Assembly (NCBI GenBank): GCA_965214115.1
Contig: CBDCAU010000009.1
Coordinates: 1-64,000 of the forward strand
Origin: Owenweeksia sp965214115
GTDB lineage: Bacteria; Bacteroidota; Bacteroidia; Flavobacteriales; Schleiferiaceae
Reading direction: 5' to 3'
Length of the DNA: 64,000 bases
Positions 43,262 through 52,416 of this stretch are shown here, in pieces. Both the position numbers and the translations under genes were made by a program. How positions within the stretch are numbered: the stretch's first letter is position 1; every line of letters starts with the position of its first letter. The notes below the pieces were generated by a model, which worked only from the letters and a program-made list of their open reading frames with translations, was not told the DNA's origin and made no database searches.

Positions 43262-45208
43262 TTAAAATTCCATAAAACTTTTGAAAGGTACTGGCTGGAT
43301 CAACCCATAAATTACGGGATTTCCCTTTCTTGTTTTAATTTTAAAATCATCGATATAAAATTCCTTTTTCCCGAGATTCCAAACATATATTTTCAGATGG
43401 ATATTTTCTTGAGAATCCCTCGGCGTGGGAATCTCTGCGGAATGATAAATCCGTCCCCATTTTTCAATAGAAAATTCATCCAAATACTCCGCGAAAGAAG
43501 TACTGCTCCAAAAGATGATCTCACCTTCTTTTTCCAAGCTTAAAATTAACGCTACTTCCTCTATTTTTTCCTTGGGAAATACGTTCAATTCAACATCTAT
43601 AAAATCGTATTTTTCTAAACTCAATTCGCTCAACGGCACTGTAAATCCCGGCGAATATTCCGTGGCTCTGCCCATTGGGAAATAATGATTTTCCGCCCCA
43701 GATTTTTGTAGGGAAAGCGAATCTATCGACGACCAGCCCCGTTCCTTTCCACCGTCAAAATTTTGCGTGAAACTTTTTCCACTCTCCCCCGTCAAATCCG
43801 ATTTGGACAATAAGTAAGTGGTGCCGCCCACATAGCAGTGCCACTCTTCCAAGGTAGGGAAATAGTGACGCGCCATCGCAAAGATGCGAGGATCTGTCTG
43901 CGGGAGCGTACCCAAATACAGATAATCTTTGGCGGCACTTTCCCGCTCCAAAAAATCTATAAATTCCATTTTATCGCTGAACTGCGATAAGTGTATAAAA
44001 TTTCTGGGTATGGAATCCTTGCTGATGTAATAGTTCAAAATGTCAGTTCTACCGTCCACAAAAGACAGCACGTTTTCGTATTCGTTTTGAGCATTTTTGT
44101 ATTGTATCAAAACTTGTTCAAACGGAGATTTATAAAACAACTCATAATGCCGCCTTTGATAAATAAGAGCGAATACATTGATAGTGGCAATAGCGACGAC
44201 TAATAAAGCATTCCATTTTGGTTTTAAATTTTTAAAAAAACTGAAGATTATGAAATATAAAAAAGGGAAACTAAAAATCAACACGGAATATTGAAGCACC
44301 GCATTGAAATAAACAGAATAAAAATAGCCAATCAAAAATGGAGTGATAAATAATAGCAGAAAAAGAAACTGTTTTTTATAAGAAAAAAAGACTCCTTTGA
44401 GATTACTTGCAATCCCTATAACAATCAGAAGAAAAACTAAGGCAATATTAAGATGTGAAAACTGAAAAATATATCCCAAATAGTTTAAGATAAATTCAGG
44501 TTTGGGCTTGCTCAGCCAGCTTTCTACGCCGCCCTTTTTTAATTGAAAAAAGAAGATACCCAAATGAGGAACATAAAGCAAAAAAATGGCAATTCCAGAT
44601 AAAATATAGCGGACCAAAAACTTTCGTTGAATCATAAATAATCCGCAGACTCCCACCAAGAAACTAAACAGCAAACTAAAATGGTGATTGTACGCACATA
44701 ATGCCGCCGATAAAACGAACAAAATGGAATTAAAAACTCCTCTTTTTTCGGGTAACAAAATGAGCTTTGACCAAAAGAAAACCATCGCCAAAGAAAAGAA
44801 CAGCCCGCTAACGTAGGGCCGAGCAATTTGGCTATATATCACGGTGAACTGCGCCGTGGCGAAAAATGCAGATGACAACAAACCTACTGTTTCGTTGAAC
44901 CAAAGTTTGGCAATTTTATAAAGAAAAAAAATGGATAAAATACCAGCAAGGGTAAATAGTAATTTCACCGACCATTCGGCATCGCTAAAAAGATGTACCC
45001 AATAATATAAAAACACCTGTACCCCAGCGGGATGGGTATCAGGGATTTTTACGCCATATTCTATTAGATCAGAAAAACTATTGAAATCCGTGCGAAAAAG
45101 CGCACTGAATTCATCGTGGGTGTAGGGGATTTCAAAATAATTGTAGAAGCGCAGGATGCAACCTACAATTACAATGAAAATAAAGGTGATGGTATTGGAA
45201 ATCCGCAC
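43262..45208 (-). CDS. Membrane glycosyltransferase, GT39/ArnT-like
   Basis: A 648-residue protein with about eleven helices in residues 1-360. A catalytic acidic pair follows the first helix (EIPYTHDEFSALFR), as in GT-C enzymes of the PMT/ArnT type, and PDTHPAGVQVFLYYW matches the second conserved loop. The C-terminal 280 residues are soluble and beta-rich. Likely uses a polyprenyl-linked sugar donor at the outer face of the inner membrane; the acceptor is unknown. It is AT-richer than its neighbours. Confidence 0.82.
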   Translation of the reverse strand: MRISNTITFIFIVIVGCILRFYNYFEIPYTHDEFSALFRTDFNSFSDLIEYGVKIPDTHPAGVQVFLYYWVHLFSDAEWSVKLLFTLAGILSIFFLYKIAKLWFNETVGLLSSAFFATAQFTVIYSQIARPYVSGLFFSLAMVFFWSKLILLPEKRGVFNSILFVLSAALCAYNHHFSLLFSFLVGVCGLFMIQRKFLVRYILSGIAIFLLYVPHLGIFFFQLKKGGVESWLSKPKPEFILNYLGYIFQFSHLNIALVFLLIVIGIASNLKGVFFSYKKQFLFLLLFITPFLIGYFYSVYFNAVLQYSVLIFSFPFLYFIIFSFFKNLKPKWNALLVVAIATINVFALIYQRRHYELFYKSPFEQVLIQYKNAQNEYENVLSFVDGRTDILNYYISKDSIPRNFIHLSQFSDKMEFIDFLERESAAKDYLYLGTLPQTDPRIFAMARHYFPTLEEWHCYVGGTTYLLSKSDLTGESGKSFTQNFDGGKERGWSSIDSLSLQKSGAENHYFPMGRATEYSPGFTVPLSELSLEKYDFIDVELNVFPKEKIEEVALILSLEKEGEIIFWSSTSFAEYLDEFSIEKWGRIYHSAEIPTPRDSQENIHLKIYVWNLGKKEFYIDDFKIKTRKGNPVIYGLIQPVPFKSFMEF

Positions 45209-45237
45209 TAAAATTCAAGACTAAAAGTGAAACTACT

Positions 45238-45882
45238 TCAAGGCGCCAATCTACCTTTTTTCCACTTTCCTCCTACTTTTTCATATAAAATCCTATCGTG
45301 CAGCCTGTCGCTCCGCCCCTGCCAAAATTCCATTTTTTCGGGAATCACCGCATAGCCGCCCCATTGCGGCGGGCGCGGCACGGATTCGCCAAATTTTTTG
45401 TCAAACTCATTTTTCCATTCTTCCAGCTTTTCGCGGTTTTCCACTTTTTGCGATTGTGGCGAAGCCCACGCCCCAATTTGGCTGCCGCGCGGCCGCTTCT
45501 CAAAATATGCCGTTGATTTATCCGGCGGGATTTTCCCGGCCTTTCCGTCCACCCGAATTTGCCGTTCCAATTCAGGCCAATAAAAAAGAAGGGAAACCTT
45601 GGGGTTCTGCTCGATTTCCTTCCCCTTCTGAGATTGGTAATTCGTATAAAACACAAAACCGTTTTCCGAGAAACCTTTTAGCAAAACCGTGCGCGATGAA
45701 GGCTGGCCGTCTGCGCTTACCGTACTGACAATCATCGCGTTATGGTCTTTTGCCTTGCTTTCGCGATATTCTTCGAACCATTTTGAGAATTGGTCGAACG
45801 GGTTCTCGGCCGTGGCATTTTCGTCCAGTTCCGCTTGGCGGTAATCTTCCCGCGCGGCCTGCAATTCATCGTTCAAAATCAT
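45238..45882 (-). CDS. pdxH: Pyridoxamine 5'-phosphate oxidase
   Basis: FMN enzyme that makes pyridoxal 5'-phosphate. The 214-residue product shows NAMIVSTVSADGQPSSRTVLLKGF, FYTNYQSQKGKEIEQNP, FYWPELERQIRVDG, SRPRGSQIGAWASPQS-like sequence and the end WQGRSDRLHDRILYEK..W...RLAP. Start is ATG 45882; the extension to 45945 has no support. It is divergent from yqgE with 74 bp between starts. Confidence 0.97.
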   Translation of the reverse strand: MILNDELQAAREDYRQAELDENATAENPFDQFSKWFEEYRESKAKDHNAMIVSTVSADGQPSSRTVLLKGFSENGFVFYTNYQSQKGKEIEQNPKVSLLFYWPELERQIRVDGKAGKIPPDKSTAYFEKRPRGSQIGAWASPQSQKVENREKLEEWKNEFDKKFGESVPRPPQWGGYAVIPEKMEFWQGRSDRLHDRILYEKVGGKWKKGRLAP

Positions 45883-45956
45883 CGTTTCACTAAAATAAGA
45901 TTGGCAGTTTAACTTGAACCCGTTACTTTGGTTCGCTGAAAACACACTCTATAAAA

Positions 45957-46520
45957 ATGGCGCAACTACTACCCCCTCCGCAAAAAGGCAGCCTGCTGGT
46001 GGCCGAGCCGCTCCTCGGCGACCCCAACTTTGACCGCTCCGTGATCCTCCTCACCGAGCACAACGAAAACGGCTCGGTCGGATTCGTGCTGAACAAGCCG
46101 CTGGACTACCGTTTGGAAGATCTGGTCATCGGCTTCCCGCCACTGGAAACCACCGTGCACCACGGCGGTCCGGTGCAGGAAGACAGTCTTTTTTTCGTGC
46201 ATTCCAAGGGCGATGAACTGGCTGGCAGCGAGCCGATTGCAGCCGGCCTATGGTGGGGCGGCGAGCTGGAGGCGCTCAAAACGATGATCAACCTCGGCAC
46301 GATTTCCAGCAATGATATCCGCTTTTTCCTCGGCTATAGCGGATGGAGCCCCGGCCAGTTAGAAGCGGAAATGCGGCAAAAATCTTGGCTGGTGCGGCCT
46401 GCCACCGGATTGGATATTTTGCAAGACCGCCCTGCCGAAATGTACCGCGACATCCTGATGGGCGCGGGCGGGAAATATCCGCTGTGGGCGAATACGCCGG
46501 CAGACCCGAGTTTGAATTGA
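45957..46520 (+). CDS. yqgE: YqgE/AlgH-family protein
   Basis: A 187-residue single-domain protein: GSLLVAEPLLGDPNFDRSVILLTEH, GSVGFVLNKPLDYRLEDL, VHHGGPVQEDSLFFVHS, GYSGWSPGQLEAEM. The family (UPF0301) is widespread, with no defined biochemical role. Length is normal. The stop lies 14 bp before the left inverted repeat of the PIN cassette. Confidence 0.95.
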   Translation: MAQLLPPPQKGSLLVAEPLLGDPNFDRSVILLTEHNENGSVGFVLNKPLDYRLEDLVIGFPPLETTVHHGGPVQEDSLFFVHSKGDELAGSEPIAAGLWWGGELEALKTMINLGTISSNDIRFFLGYSGWSPGQLEAEMRQKSWLVRPATGLDILQDRPAEMYRDILMGAGGKYPLWANTPADPSLN

Positions 46521-46533
46521 ACGTGATGGGAAC

Positions 46534-46550
46534 GCGGATGACGCAGATTT
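46534..46550 (+). repeat. Left inverted repeat of the PIN cassette
   Basis: GCGGATGACGCAGATTT. The minus strand of 47334-47350 is identical except for one base. The two enclose exactly the 46606-47326 gene pair. Confidence 0.75.
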
Positions 46551-46605
46551 ATAAAAACTTAGATAAATTTGTAATGTGGGTTAAAGAAAATTTAATTGGA
46601 TTTCT

Positions 46606-46884
46606 ATGGAACTAAAACAACTTTATCATACGGCAAAAAATGAATTGGAAACAATTGTACCTGAGGAAAAGTCCGATTTTAGATTGGAGCAGGCAGAGTA
46701 CAATGAAAAAGAGGGTATATGGGAAATCGTCGTTTCCTTTTTAGTGGAGAATGAAAATAAGAAGCTCCACCCTATTTCAATGCTTTCCGATTTTCCTTAC
46801 GAACGATTGTATAAAAAAGTGAAAATTGATGAAAAAAATCAGGTGTTAGGATTTTACATTTTCAACAAGAATGATTTTAATTGA
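46606..46884 (+). CDS. Small unknown protein, antitoxin-like position
   Basis: A 92-residue protein (MELKQLYHTAKNELETIVPE...) with mixed alpha/beta pattern: helix 1-20, then strands WEIVVSFLVEN, RLYKKVKIDE and VLGFYIFNKND. No DNA-binding motif is evident and no family is recognised. It overlaps the start of the PIN-domain gene by 14 bp, the arrangement usual for antitoxin-toxin or protein-immunity pairs. AT-rich relative to neighbours. Confidence 0.7.
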   Translation: MELKQLYHTAKNELETIVPEEKSDFRLEQAEYNEKEGIWEIVVSFLVENENKKLHPISMLSDFPYERLYKKVKIDEKNQVLGFYIFNKNDFN

Positions 46885-47326
46885 TTCCAATGCTTTGATT
46901 GTACTTCTTTTAGGCTTGATGAATCCTGAAATAATTAATCATCACAAGCGAACTTCCCCCTACGACAAAGAAGATTTTTATAACCTTTTGATAGCGATTA
47001 AAAGTCTTGACCGCTTAGTGGTCTTACCAAATATTTGGACAGAAGTAGACAATGTCTTGAACGATTTTCGTGGAAACTTAAAGTATATTTATATCTCTAA
47101 AATCATAACCCTAATCAAAGTGGTTTTGGAAAAGTATTTACCCTCTAATTTAGCTATTGACAATCCCGCATTTTATGATTTAGGTATTACGGATGCCTTA
47201 GTCTTGCACCACGCAAAAAATTGCGAATTTCTAATTACATCCGATTCGGTTTTATCTGATTATGCTGTGGCAAATGGCATCAAAGTTTATGATATGATAA
47301 AGATTAAAAACGAGCGCTTAAAATAA
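46871..47326 (+). CDS. PIN-domain protein (putative toxin RNase)
   Basis: A 151-residue protein with a PIN-type acidic set: D5 in ILIDSNALIVLL, E58 in NIWTEVDNVL, D108 in LGITDALVLHHA and D125 in LITSDSVLSDYA. PIN domains are Mg2+-dependent RNases; VapC toxins cut tRNA or rRNA. The central insert YLPSNLAIDNPAFYDL is unusual for VapC, so a separate PIN subfamily is possible. It overlaps the upstream small gene and is enclosed with it by 17-bp inverted repeats. Confidence 0.82.
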   Translation: MILIDSNALIVLLLGLMNPEIINHHKRTSPYDKEDFYNLLIAIKSLDRLVVLPNIWTEVDNVLNDFRGNLKYIYISKIITLIKVVLEKYLPSNLAIDNPAFYDLGITDALVLHHAKNCEFLITSDSVLSDYAVANGIKVYDMIKIKNERLK

Positions 47327-47333
47327 TCCGTCC

Positions 47334-47350
47334 AAATCCGCGTCATCCGC
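47334..47350 (-). repeat. Right inverted repeat of the PIN cassette
   Basis: On the minus strand GCGGATGACGCGGATTT, 16 of 17 bases equal to 46534-46550. The adjoining palindrome CCTGCCTGCCGGTAGGCAGG (47352-47371) has one mismatch in its arms. Confidence 0.75.
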
Positions 47351-47387
47351 GCCTGCCTGCCGGTAGGCAGGTTTCCATTACGCCCTC

Positions 47388-48806
47388 TTAAAAATATTCC
47401 TCCCCAAACCCCATCAAAAAAAGCCGTGTCTGCGCGCGCGTCACCGCCGTATAAAGCCACCGGAAATACTCCAAATCCACCCCGCCTTCCGGCAGCCAAG
47501 GTTTTTCCACAAACACATTTTCCCACTGCCCGCCCTGCGCTTTGTGGCAAGTGATGGCGTAGGCAAATTTCACTTGCAGCGCATTGAAAAACGGGTTGTC
47601 GCGCACCTCCTTATGGCGCTGGTATTTGTTGGGAATGTCTTTGTAGTCCTCTAAAATTTTATTATAAAATTGTTTGGATTCATCCCAGCTCAACGAAGCG
47701 GCGGGCAAGTCCAAAACGCTGAGCATCAACACCGTATCAAATTCCTTTTCGCCGGGGTAATCCACCATTCGCACGGAACAACGGGCAAAACGCAAATCAT
47801 AAATCTCGTTGATTTCACGGATTTTCAGGAGTTCGATGATGTCGCCGTTGGCGATGAAACCCGCGCGGCTTTCCTGGGGCAGCCAGTGGTAGTTGTTTTT
47901 CACCACCATCAAAAAATCGCCCGCCGAAATTTCCTCTTCTTGGTACAAAACCTGCGCGCGGATTTGCCGGTTGAAAAGCGTCGCGCGCTTGTTGCTCCGC
48001 GTGATGAGCGCCGTTTGCTCGCGCCCGTTTTGATGGAATGAATTGTCCAGAGCATCCTGAACGTCAGCGCCTTCCGTCAGCCGAATCACGTCCGCGCCCG
48101 TTTTGAATTTTGGAAAAGAATAATCCTGCGCCAGCATTTTTTCCCTCAACATTGTAGCGTTTTCCAAAATCTGTGAATCCTGCGCTTGGCGCATCACTTC
48201 TTTCAGTTCAGTTTTGGTGGTTTCCATCCCAAAATTTGTCCGCAACTGTTTGGTATTCAGCGCGGGACTGAGCCGCGCACCAATCGGCGGGAGCTGCGCC
48301 ACATCGCCCACCAGCATCAGTTTACAGCTTTTTCCATCATTGATAAAAGTGAGCAAATCTGCCAGTAAACTACCGGAAGCCAGCGAGTTATCCGCCTGAT
48401 CGCCAATCATCGAGGCCTCGTCTATTATATATAGCGTGTTGGTCGCCTTGTTTTCTTTCAATTGGAAAATCGCGCCCCCCGAGCGGTCGTTTTTCGGCCG
48501 GTAAATATGTTTGTGGATGGTGAAAGCGGGGCGGTTCGCGTATTTTCCCATCACTTTGGCCGCGCGTCCAGTAGGGGCCAAAAGCACGGTTTTCATTTTA
48601 TAATCGGGCAAGGTTTTCACCAAGGTTTGGATGAGCGTGGTTTTCCCCGTTCCCGCGTAGCCCCTCAAAATGAATAAGTTGCGTGGATTTCCATCCAAAC
48701 AAAAGCCGCTCAAAAGTTGCAGTGCGCGCCGTTGGTCGCCCGTGGGGGTGAATGCAAAATTCTGCAATAAATCTTTTTCCAGCGCGCTGTTTCTTTCCAA
48801 ATCCAT
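47388..48806 (-). CDS. SF1B DNA helicase, RecD2/Dda-like
   Basis: A 472-residue ATPase: Walker A GYAGTGKTTLIQTL, motif Ia APTGRAAKVM, motif II YIIDEASMIGD, motif III LMLVGDVAQLPPIG, then the late motifs FAYAITCHKAQGGQW and WLYTAVTRAQ (V and VI). These place it in superfamily 1B with RecD and Dda, a 5'-3' helicase. It lacks the N-terminal domain of RecD2 and is nearer to Dda size. Role likely in repair or replication. Confidence 0.92.
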   Translation of the reverse strand: MDLERNSALEKDLLQNFAFTPTGDQRRALQLLSGFCLDGNPRNLFILRGYAGTGKTTLIQTLVKTLPDYKMKTVLLAPTGRAAKVMGKYANRPAFTIHKHIYRPKNDRSGGAIFQLKENKATNTLYIIDEASMIGDQADNSLASGSLLADLLTFINDGKSCKLMLVGDVAQLPPIGARLSPALNTKQLRTNFGMETTKTELKEVMRQAQDSQILENATMLREKMLAQDYSFPKFKTGADVIRLTEGADVQDALDNSFHQNGREQTALITRSNKRATLFNRQIRAQVLYQEEEISAGDFLMVVKNNYHWLPQESRAGFIANGDIIELLKIREINEIYDLRFARCSVRMVDYPGEKEFDTVLMLSVLDLPAASLSWDESKQFYNKILEDYKDIPNKYQRHKEVRDNPFFNALQVKFAYAITCHKAQGGQWENVFVEKPWLPEGGVDLEYFRWLYTAVTRAQTRLFLMGFGEEYF

Positions 48807-48855
48807 CGTTCAAAAATACGGGCAAAAAATCAGGATTTGACAATCTAAAAATTTG

Positions 48856-48863
48856 TAGATTTG
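48856..48863 (+). promoter_or_regulatory. -7 element (TAGATTTG)
   Basis: A perfect match, 34 bp before the ATG at 48898. TTTG lies 16 bp upstream at 48836-48839, a possible -33 element. Confidence 0.6.
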
Positions 48864-48897
48864 GCGCGATTTCAACCCAAAATCCAAGGAAAACGCT

Positions 48898-49503
48898 ATG
48901 AGTTCAACGGTTTCTACTGTCTTGAAAATCGTCCTGACGCTGGCCATCATCGGCCTCGGCTATTGGCTTTACGCCATCATTCAAAAGCCCATTCAATATG
49001 AGGATCTGAAAGCAGAACGCTACGAAAAAATCAAGGAGCGGCTGGAAAAAATCCGCGATGTGCAAAAAGTGTTTCGCGCTGAGTACAATGCATTTGCGCC
49101 TGACTTTAACACGCTGATCGCCTTTGCCGATACGGGAAAAGAAACCATTTTGGAGCGTAAAGATTCGTCCTTTGTTTTTTATGATGAAGTGTTTCAACAA
49201 GAGCGTTCCAAAGACACGGTGGTGGTAAAAGTATTGGGATACCGCAACGTTGGCGAATCGCTTTTTGGCAAAAATTTCGACGTTTCGCAGCTGCAATACA
49301 TCCCCGGAACAAAGGATAAATTTGAAATGGACGCCTCCAAAATCAAAGTGGGCGATGTGATCATTCCCGTGTTTGAAGCCAAAGCGCCCAATACGGTGGT
49401 GTTCGGCGACGTCCAAAAAAAATACGACCAATTCATCGACAAGAATTACGAACTGAAAGTAGGCTCGATGACCGAACCTACTTTAAGCGGAAACTGGAAA
49501 TAA
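48898..49503 (+). CDS. Membrane-anchored protein of unknown function
   Basis: A 201-residue protein with one N-terminal helix (VLKIVLTLAIIGLGYWLYAII), a coiled-coil stretch (DLKAERYEKIKERLEKIRDVQKVFRAEY) and a beta-rich outer domain ending GSMTEPTLSGNWK. No named family. It precedes DUF3822-rsmD by 4 bp, so it is likely in the same transcript. The region around residues 40-75 resembles the N-terminal pseudopilin-like stem of some periplasmic proteins; this is only an impression. Confidence 0.8.
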   Translation: MSSTVSTVLKIVLTLAIIGLGYWLYAIIQKPIQYEDLKAERYEKIKERLEKIRDVQKVFRAEYNAFAPDFNTLIAFADTGKETILERKDSSFVFYDEVFQQERSKDTVVVKVLGYRNVGESLFGKNFDVSQLQYIPGTKDKFEMDASKIKVGDVIIPVFEAKAPNTVVFGDVQKKYDQFIDKNYELKVGSMTEPTLSGNWK

Positions 49504-49507
49504 CGAT

Positions 49508-50314
49508 TTGACGGACAACGCTTTACAATCCAATCGGGCCATCGTTCAGCTACGCTACGATGGCCTTTCTTTTTTGGTGGGAAATCCCGCCAAAAAGTGG
49601 GTGGCGGCTTTTTATGACAAAAGTTGGGACGGCACTTTTTCACCCGAAATTCTATTAAAAAATGTTCAGGATTTTTTAGTTGAAAAAGACCTGAATCTGA
49701 AAGACGCTGACAGCGTTCTTTGGCTATTTTCTTCATCAAAATTTACGTTGATTCCCGACCATTTATACGATGAAGAAAAGCAAGCTGCTTTTTTAGAAAA
49801 CACCACTTTTTTAGAAGCATCCGAAATCGTGAAAACCGATTTTTGGATAAAGCGCGAAATTGCCTGTGTGTTTGCGTTCCCTCGCGATTTGCACGATTTT
49901 ATAATTGCGCAGAATGACAAATCGCAAATCTCGCATTCCTCATTTTCATTCAATGCTTTACATAAAGAAATTTCCTTAAAAAAAGACTTTTCTTTTCTAA
50001 ATATTTCTGAAAATTTTGCCGAGCTTTATTTGACCCAAAAAAGTACATTGATTTTTTACAATCAATTTGAATGGAATTCACCCGAAGATTTGCTCTATTA
50101 TATTTTGTTTGCCTTGGAGCAAAATGGGATTTTAGCGCCCGAGGTAGAATTGCGGACGGCCGGAAAAATTGAAAAAGGCGATTCTTTGCAGCGGCTTTTA
50201 GAAAAGTATATCGGCAAAGTGGAGTCCATCGGTTTGCTGGCGGGCATCCGCTCAGAAAGCCAAATCACGCGGCGCGAATTGCGAAACGCCGCCCCCTTAA
50301 TTTCTGTGCTATGA
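49508..50314 (+). CDS. DUF3822 family protein
   Basis: A 268-residue protein with the DUF3822 pattern: VLWLFSSSKFTLIPDHLYDEEKQAAFL near residue 75 and a C-terminal EDLLYYILFALEQNGI. The family is found in Bacteroidota, usually just before rsmD as here; the fold may be ASKHA-like, the role unknown. The start appears to be TTG at 49508, as no ATG or GTG precedes the conserved part. It overlaps rsmD by 4 bp. Confidence 0.85.
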   Translation: MTDNALQSNRAIVQLRYDGLSFLVGNPAKKWVAAFYDKSWDGTFSPEILLKNVQDFLVEKDLNLKDADSVLWLFSSSKFTLIPDHLYDEEKQAAFLENTTFLEASEIVKTDFWIKREIACVFAFPRDLHDFIIAQNDKSQISHSSFSFNALHKEISLKKDFSFLNISENFAELYLTQKSTLIFYNQFEWNSPEDLLYYILFALEQNGILAPEVELRTAGKIEKGDSLQRLLEKYIGKVESIGLLAGIRSESQITRRELRNAAPLISVL

Positions 50315-50850
50315 TTCGGATTATCAGCGGCCGCTTTCGCGGGAAAAAAATCGCCGGCCCCAAAAAATGGGACGGCCGCCCCACCACCGACCGCGCCAAA
50401 GAATCGCTCTTCAACATCCTCAACAACCATTTTTATTTCGATGAAATCCGCGCGCTGGATTTGTTCTGCGGCCTCGGCAGCATCAGTTTGGAACTGGCCA
50501 GCCGCGGCTGCACCGACATTACCGCCGTGGACGGCAACCGATTGGCCGTCAGTTATTTAGATAAACTTTCCGATGAAATGGAATTGGAAGGATTTTTCCC
50601 CGTGCAATCCGACGCACTGGGATTTTTGGCGAAAGCCTATCAGCCTTACGATTTGATTTTTGCCGACCCGCCTTATGATTTTGAGGAGTATGAAAAACTG
50701 GCCAACGCGGTTTTTGCCACGCCTCTCTTAAAGGAAAACGGGATGCTGGTCATCGAACATCAAAGCAAAGTGGATTTGAGTGAATTGGCTCATTTTCAAG
50801 AGGTTCGGAAGTATGGGAATTCGAGTTTTTCGTTTTTTTATTTGGCATAG
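50311..50850 (+). CDS. rsmD: 16S rRNA (guanine(966)-N2)-methyltransferase
   Basis: A 179-residue SAM enzyme acting on the 30S subunit. RsmD motifs: MIRIISGRFRGKKIAGP, RPTTDRAKESLFNIL, the SAM loop ALDLFCGLGSISLELASRG and catalytic DLIFADPPYDF. Length is normal. ATG overlaps the DUF3822 stop. Confidence 0.96.
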   Translation: MIRIISGRFRGKKIAGPKKWDGRPTTDRAKESLFNILNNHFYFDEIRALDLFCGLGSISLELASRGCTDITAVDGNRLAVSYLDKLSDEMELEGFFPVQSDALGFLAKAYQPYDLIFADPPYDFEEYEKLANAVFATPLLKENGMLVIEHQSKVDLSELAHFQEVRKYGNSSFSFFYLA

Positions 50851-50860
50851 GGGATTTTAT

Positions 50861-50907
50861 TTCACATAGGGCATAGAGGAGTTTTCATATAGAGGCACAT
50901 AGATTGG
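50861..50907. repeat. CATATAGA/CACATAG repeat, left copy
   Basis: A stretch with TTTCACATAG, TTTTCATATAGA and CACATAG. An inverted relative lies at 52463-52515 on the other side of the gene at 51059-52405. Confidence 0.55.
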
Positions 50908-51009
50908 CGTAGGGGCGTTGAATTTTTTAATGTTTTGAAAAACAGATAATTGGCTTTTTTTATCCTTGCTAATTGAAACTCAAACTTTCAATTAGCAAGG
51001 TAAATTTGA

Positions 51010-51042
51010 AGACCTGACAGGTTGTGGAAATCTGTCAGGTCT
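51010..51042. repeat. AGACCTGACAGG hairpin repeat, copy 2
   Basis: Arms AGACCTGACAG and CTGTCAGGTCT with a loop of about 10 nt, ending 16 bp before the start codon at 51059. A hairpin this close to a start could affect translation or be just a dispersed repeat. Confidence 0.8.
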
Positions 51043-51058
51043 CTATAAAAGTTCTGAG

Positions 51059-52405
51059 ATGATAAATGCAGATAAATCTTTTCTCATTCTTATTTGGGTA
51101 ATGAGCCTTGCTTTTGCCAGCTACGGCCAAGAGATGGAAAAAGTTGAACAAGGTTATGTTCTTAGAAATAAATACAAATTCGATTTTGACAAAGAAAGAT
51201 GGGATTTGATTCAGATTACAAAATATGACCACGCCTCTGGGTTTCCCGAATACGATTCCATCTTCGAAGAACAACTCAAGGAGGTTTACACTTACCAAAA
51301 CAATATCTCATTGTTTGATAAAAATCCACAGCTTATTTCAAGATTCATTTACAGAAAAGGCCAAAAGAAGGTTTGCAGATTTGAGTTTTACGGCGCCGAT
51401 GGGAGAAAGCTGTACCATTTATATAATAAGGGAAGCAACTTGAACATAGAAGCGGTGCACCCTATCTCAGAAAATAAATTCAAAGAATATCACTTTAATG
51501 AGTTTGGTTCTTATGGCCTTGTAGATACATCCCGAATTAGTACTTGGGAAAATGGAAACTTGAAGTCTATTAGTAAAAATTCTATCGGGGACAGAGGACT
51601 CGGCCCCGCCGAAACCCGCTATGATTCTTTGGGCCGAAGGACTTTTCACTATGAGGCAAACTGGTCTTACTTCACAACCTATATCAAACTCAATAATAGC
51701 GAGGTGATGAAAATCGACCAAGCGGCCAGAGGAGGTATGCTTGAAGATATGCCGTCGGATACTACGATTTGGGCAACCGATGAAAACGGCCGCTTACTTG
51801 AAAATAAAAGTATTATAAACTATTGGAACAGAATGTTTTATGACAACGGTATGGTCAAGAGTGAGGAGAGAAAAACTTTTCATCGCAACGATTCTTTGGA
51901 GCGTTACAGATACGAATATGAAGGTCTTTTCAATAAAAATATGATGGGTTACCTAAAGCGTCCAATGTGTAATACTCTCAGAAAAATGAACCCGCAAGAG
52001 TTGAAGATTGTGCAAGGCAAATTAGCGAAGAAATATTTGGGATATGATATTTCACTTGAGCATTCTTTTATAGAGTTTAGGGAGGAAAAGGATACGCTCT
52101 GGTTTCTAACAGCGGAAAGAGCGGAAAGCATTGATTTTCTATTAGTTAGAGGTCGTCAAGTGGGCATATTTCCTCATAAATTGGCTCATCTAAAAGAAGC
52201 AAATGTGTTGGCTGTAGGTTTCAAGGATGTCAGCGATGATGACCTAAAAGATATTGTTATCCTGACAAAAAATAATAGCTCCTTTGAAACTTTGGCTTAT
52301 TTATATGAGCCGAAACGTGAAACCTACATTTATTCCTCGCCCCTTACTCTAAAATTAAAAGGGGTCAAAAATTTTGAAGAAGTAAAACATAGGTTGGGTG
52401 ATTGA
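51059..52405 (+). CDS. Secreted protein of unknown function
   Basis: A 448-residue protein with signal peptide MINADKSFLILIWVMSLAFASYGQ. The middle has several weak repeats of the kind YDSLGRRTFHYEANW, TDENGRLLENKSIINYW, MFYDNGMVKSEERK and RYRYEYEGLFN, resembling MORN/RHS-like YD repeats. The C-terminal 130 residues look globular with no recognised motif. It is flanked on both sides by the AGACCTGACAGG hairpin and by inverted CACATAG-type repeats, between rsmD and thrS. This suggests insertion as a unit. Confidence 0.8.
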   Translation: MINADKSFLILIWVMSLAFASYGQEMEKVEQGYVLRNKYKFDFDKERWDLIQITKYDHASGFPEYDSIFEEQLKEVYTYQNNISLFDKNPQLISRFIYRKGQKKVCRFEFYGADGRKLYHLYNKGSNLNIEAVHPISENKFKEYHFNEFGSYGLVDTSRISTWENGNLKSISKNSIGDRGLGPAETRYDSLGRRTFHYEANWSYFTTYIKLNNSEVMKIDQAARGGMLEDMPSDTTIWATDENGRLLENKSIINYWNRMFYDNGMVKSEERKTFHRNDSLERYRYEYEGLFNKNMMGYLKRPMCNTLRKMNPQELKIVQGKLAKKYLGYDISLEHSFIEFREEKDTLWFLTAERAESIDFLLVRGRQVGIFPHKLAHLKEANVLAVGFKDVSDDDLKDIVILTKNNSSFETLAYLYEPKRETYIYSSPLTLKLKGVKNFEEVKHRLGD

Positions 52406-52416
52406 GTATAAATTGA

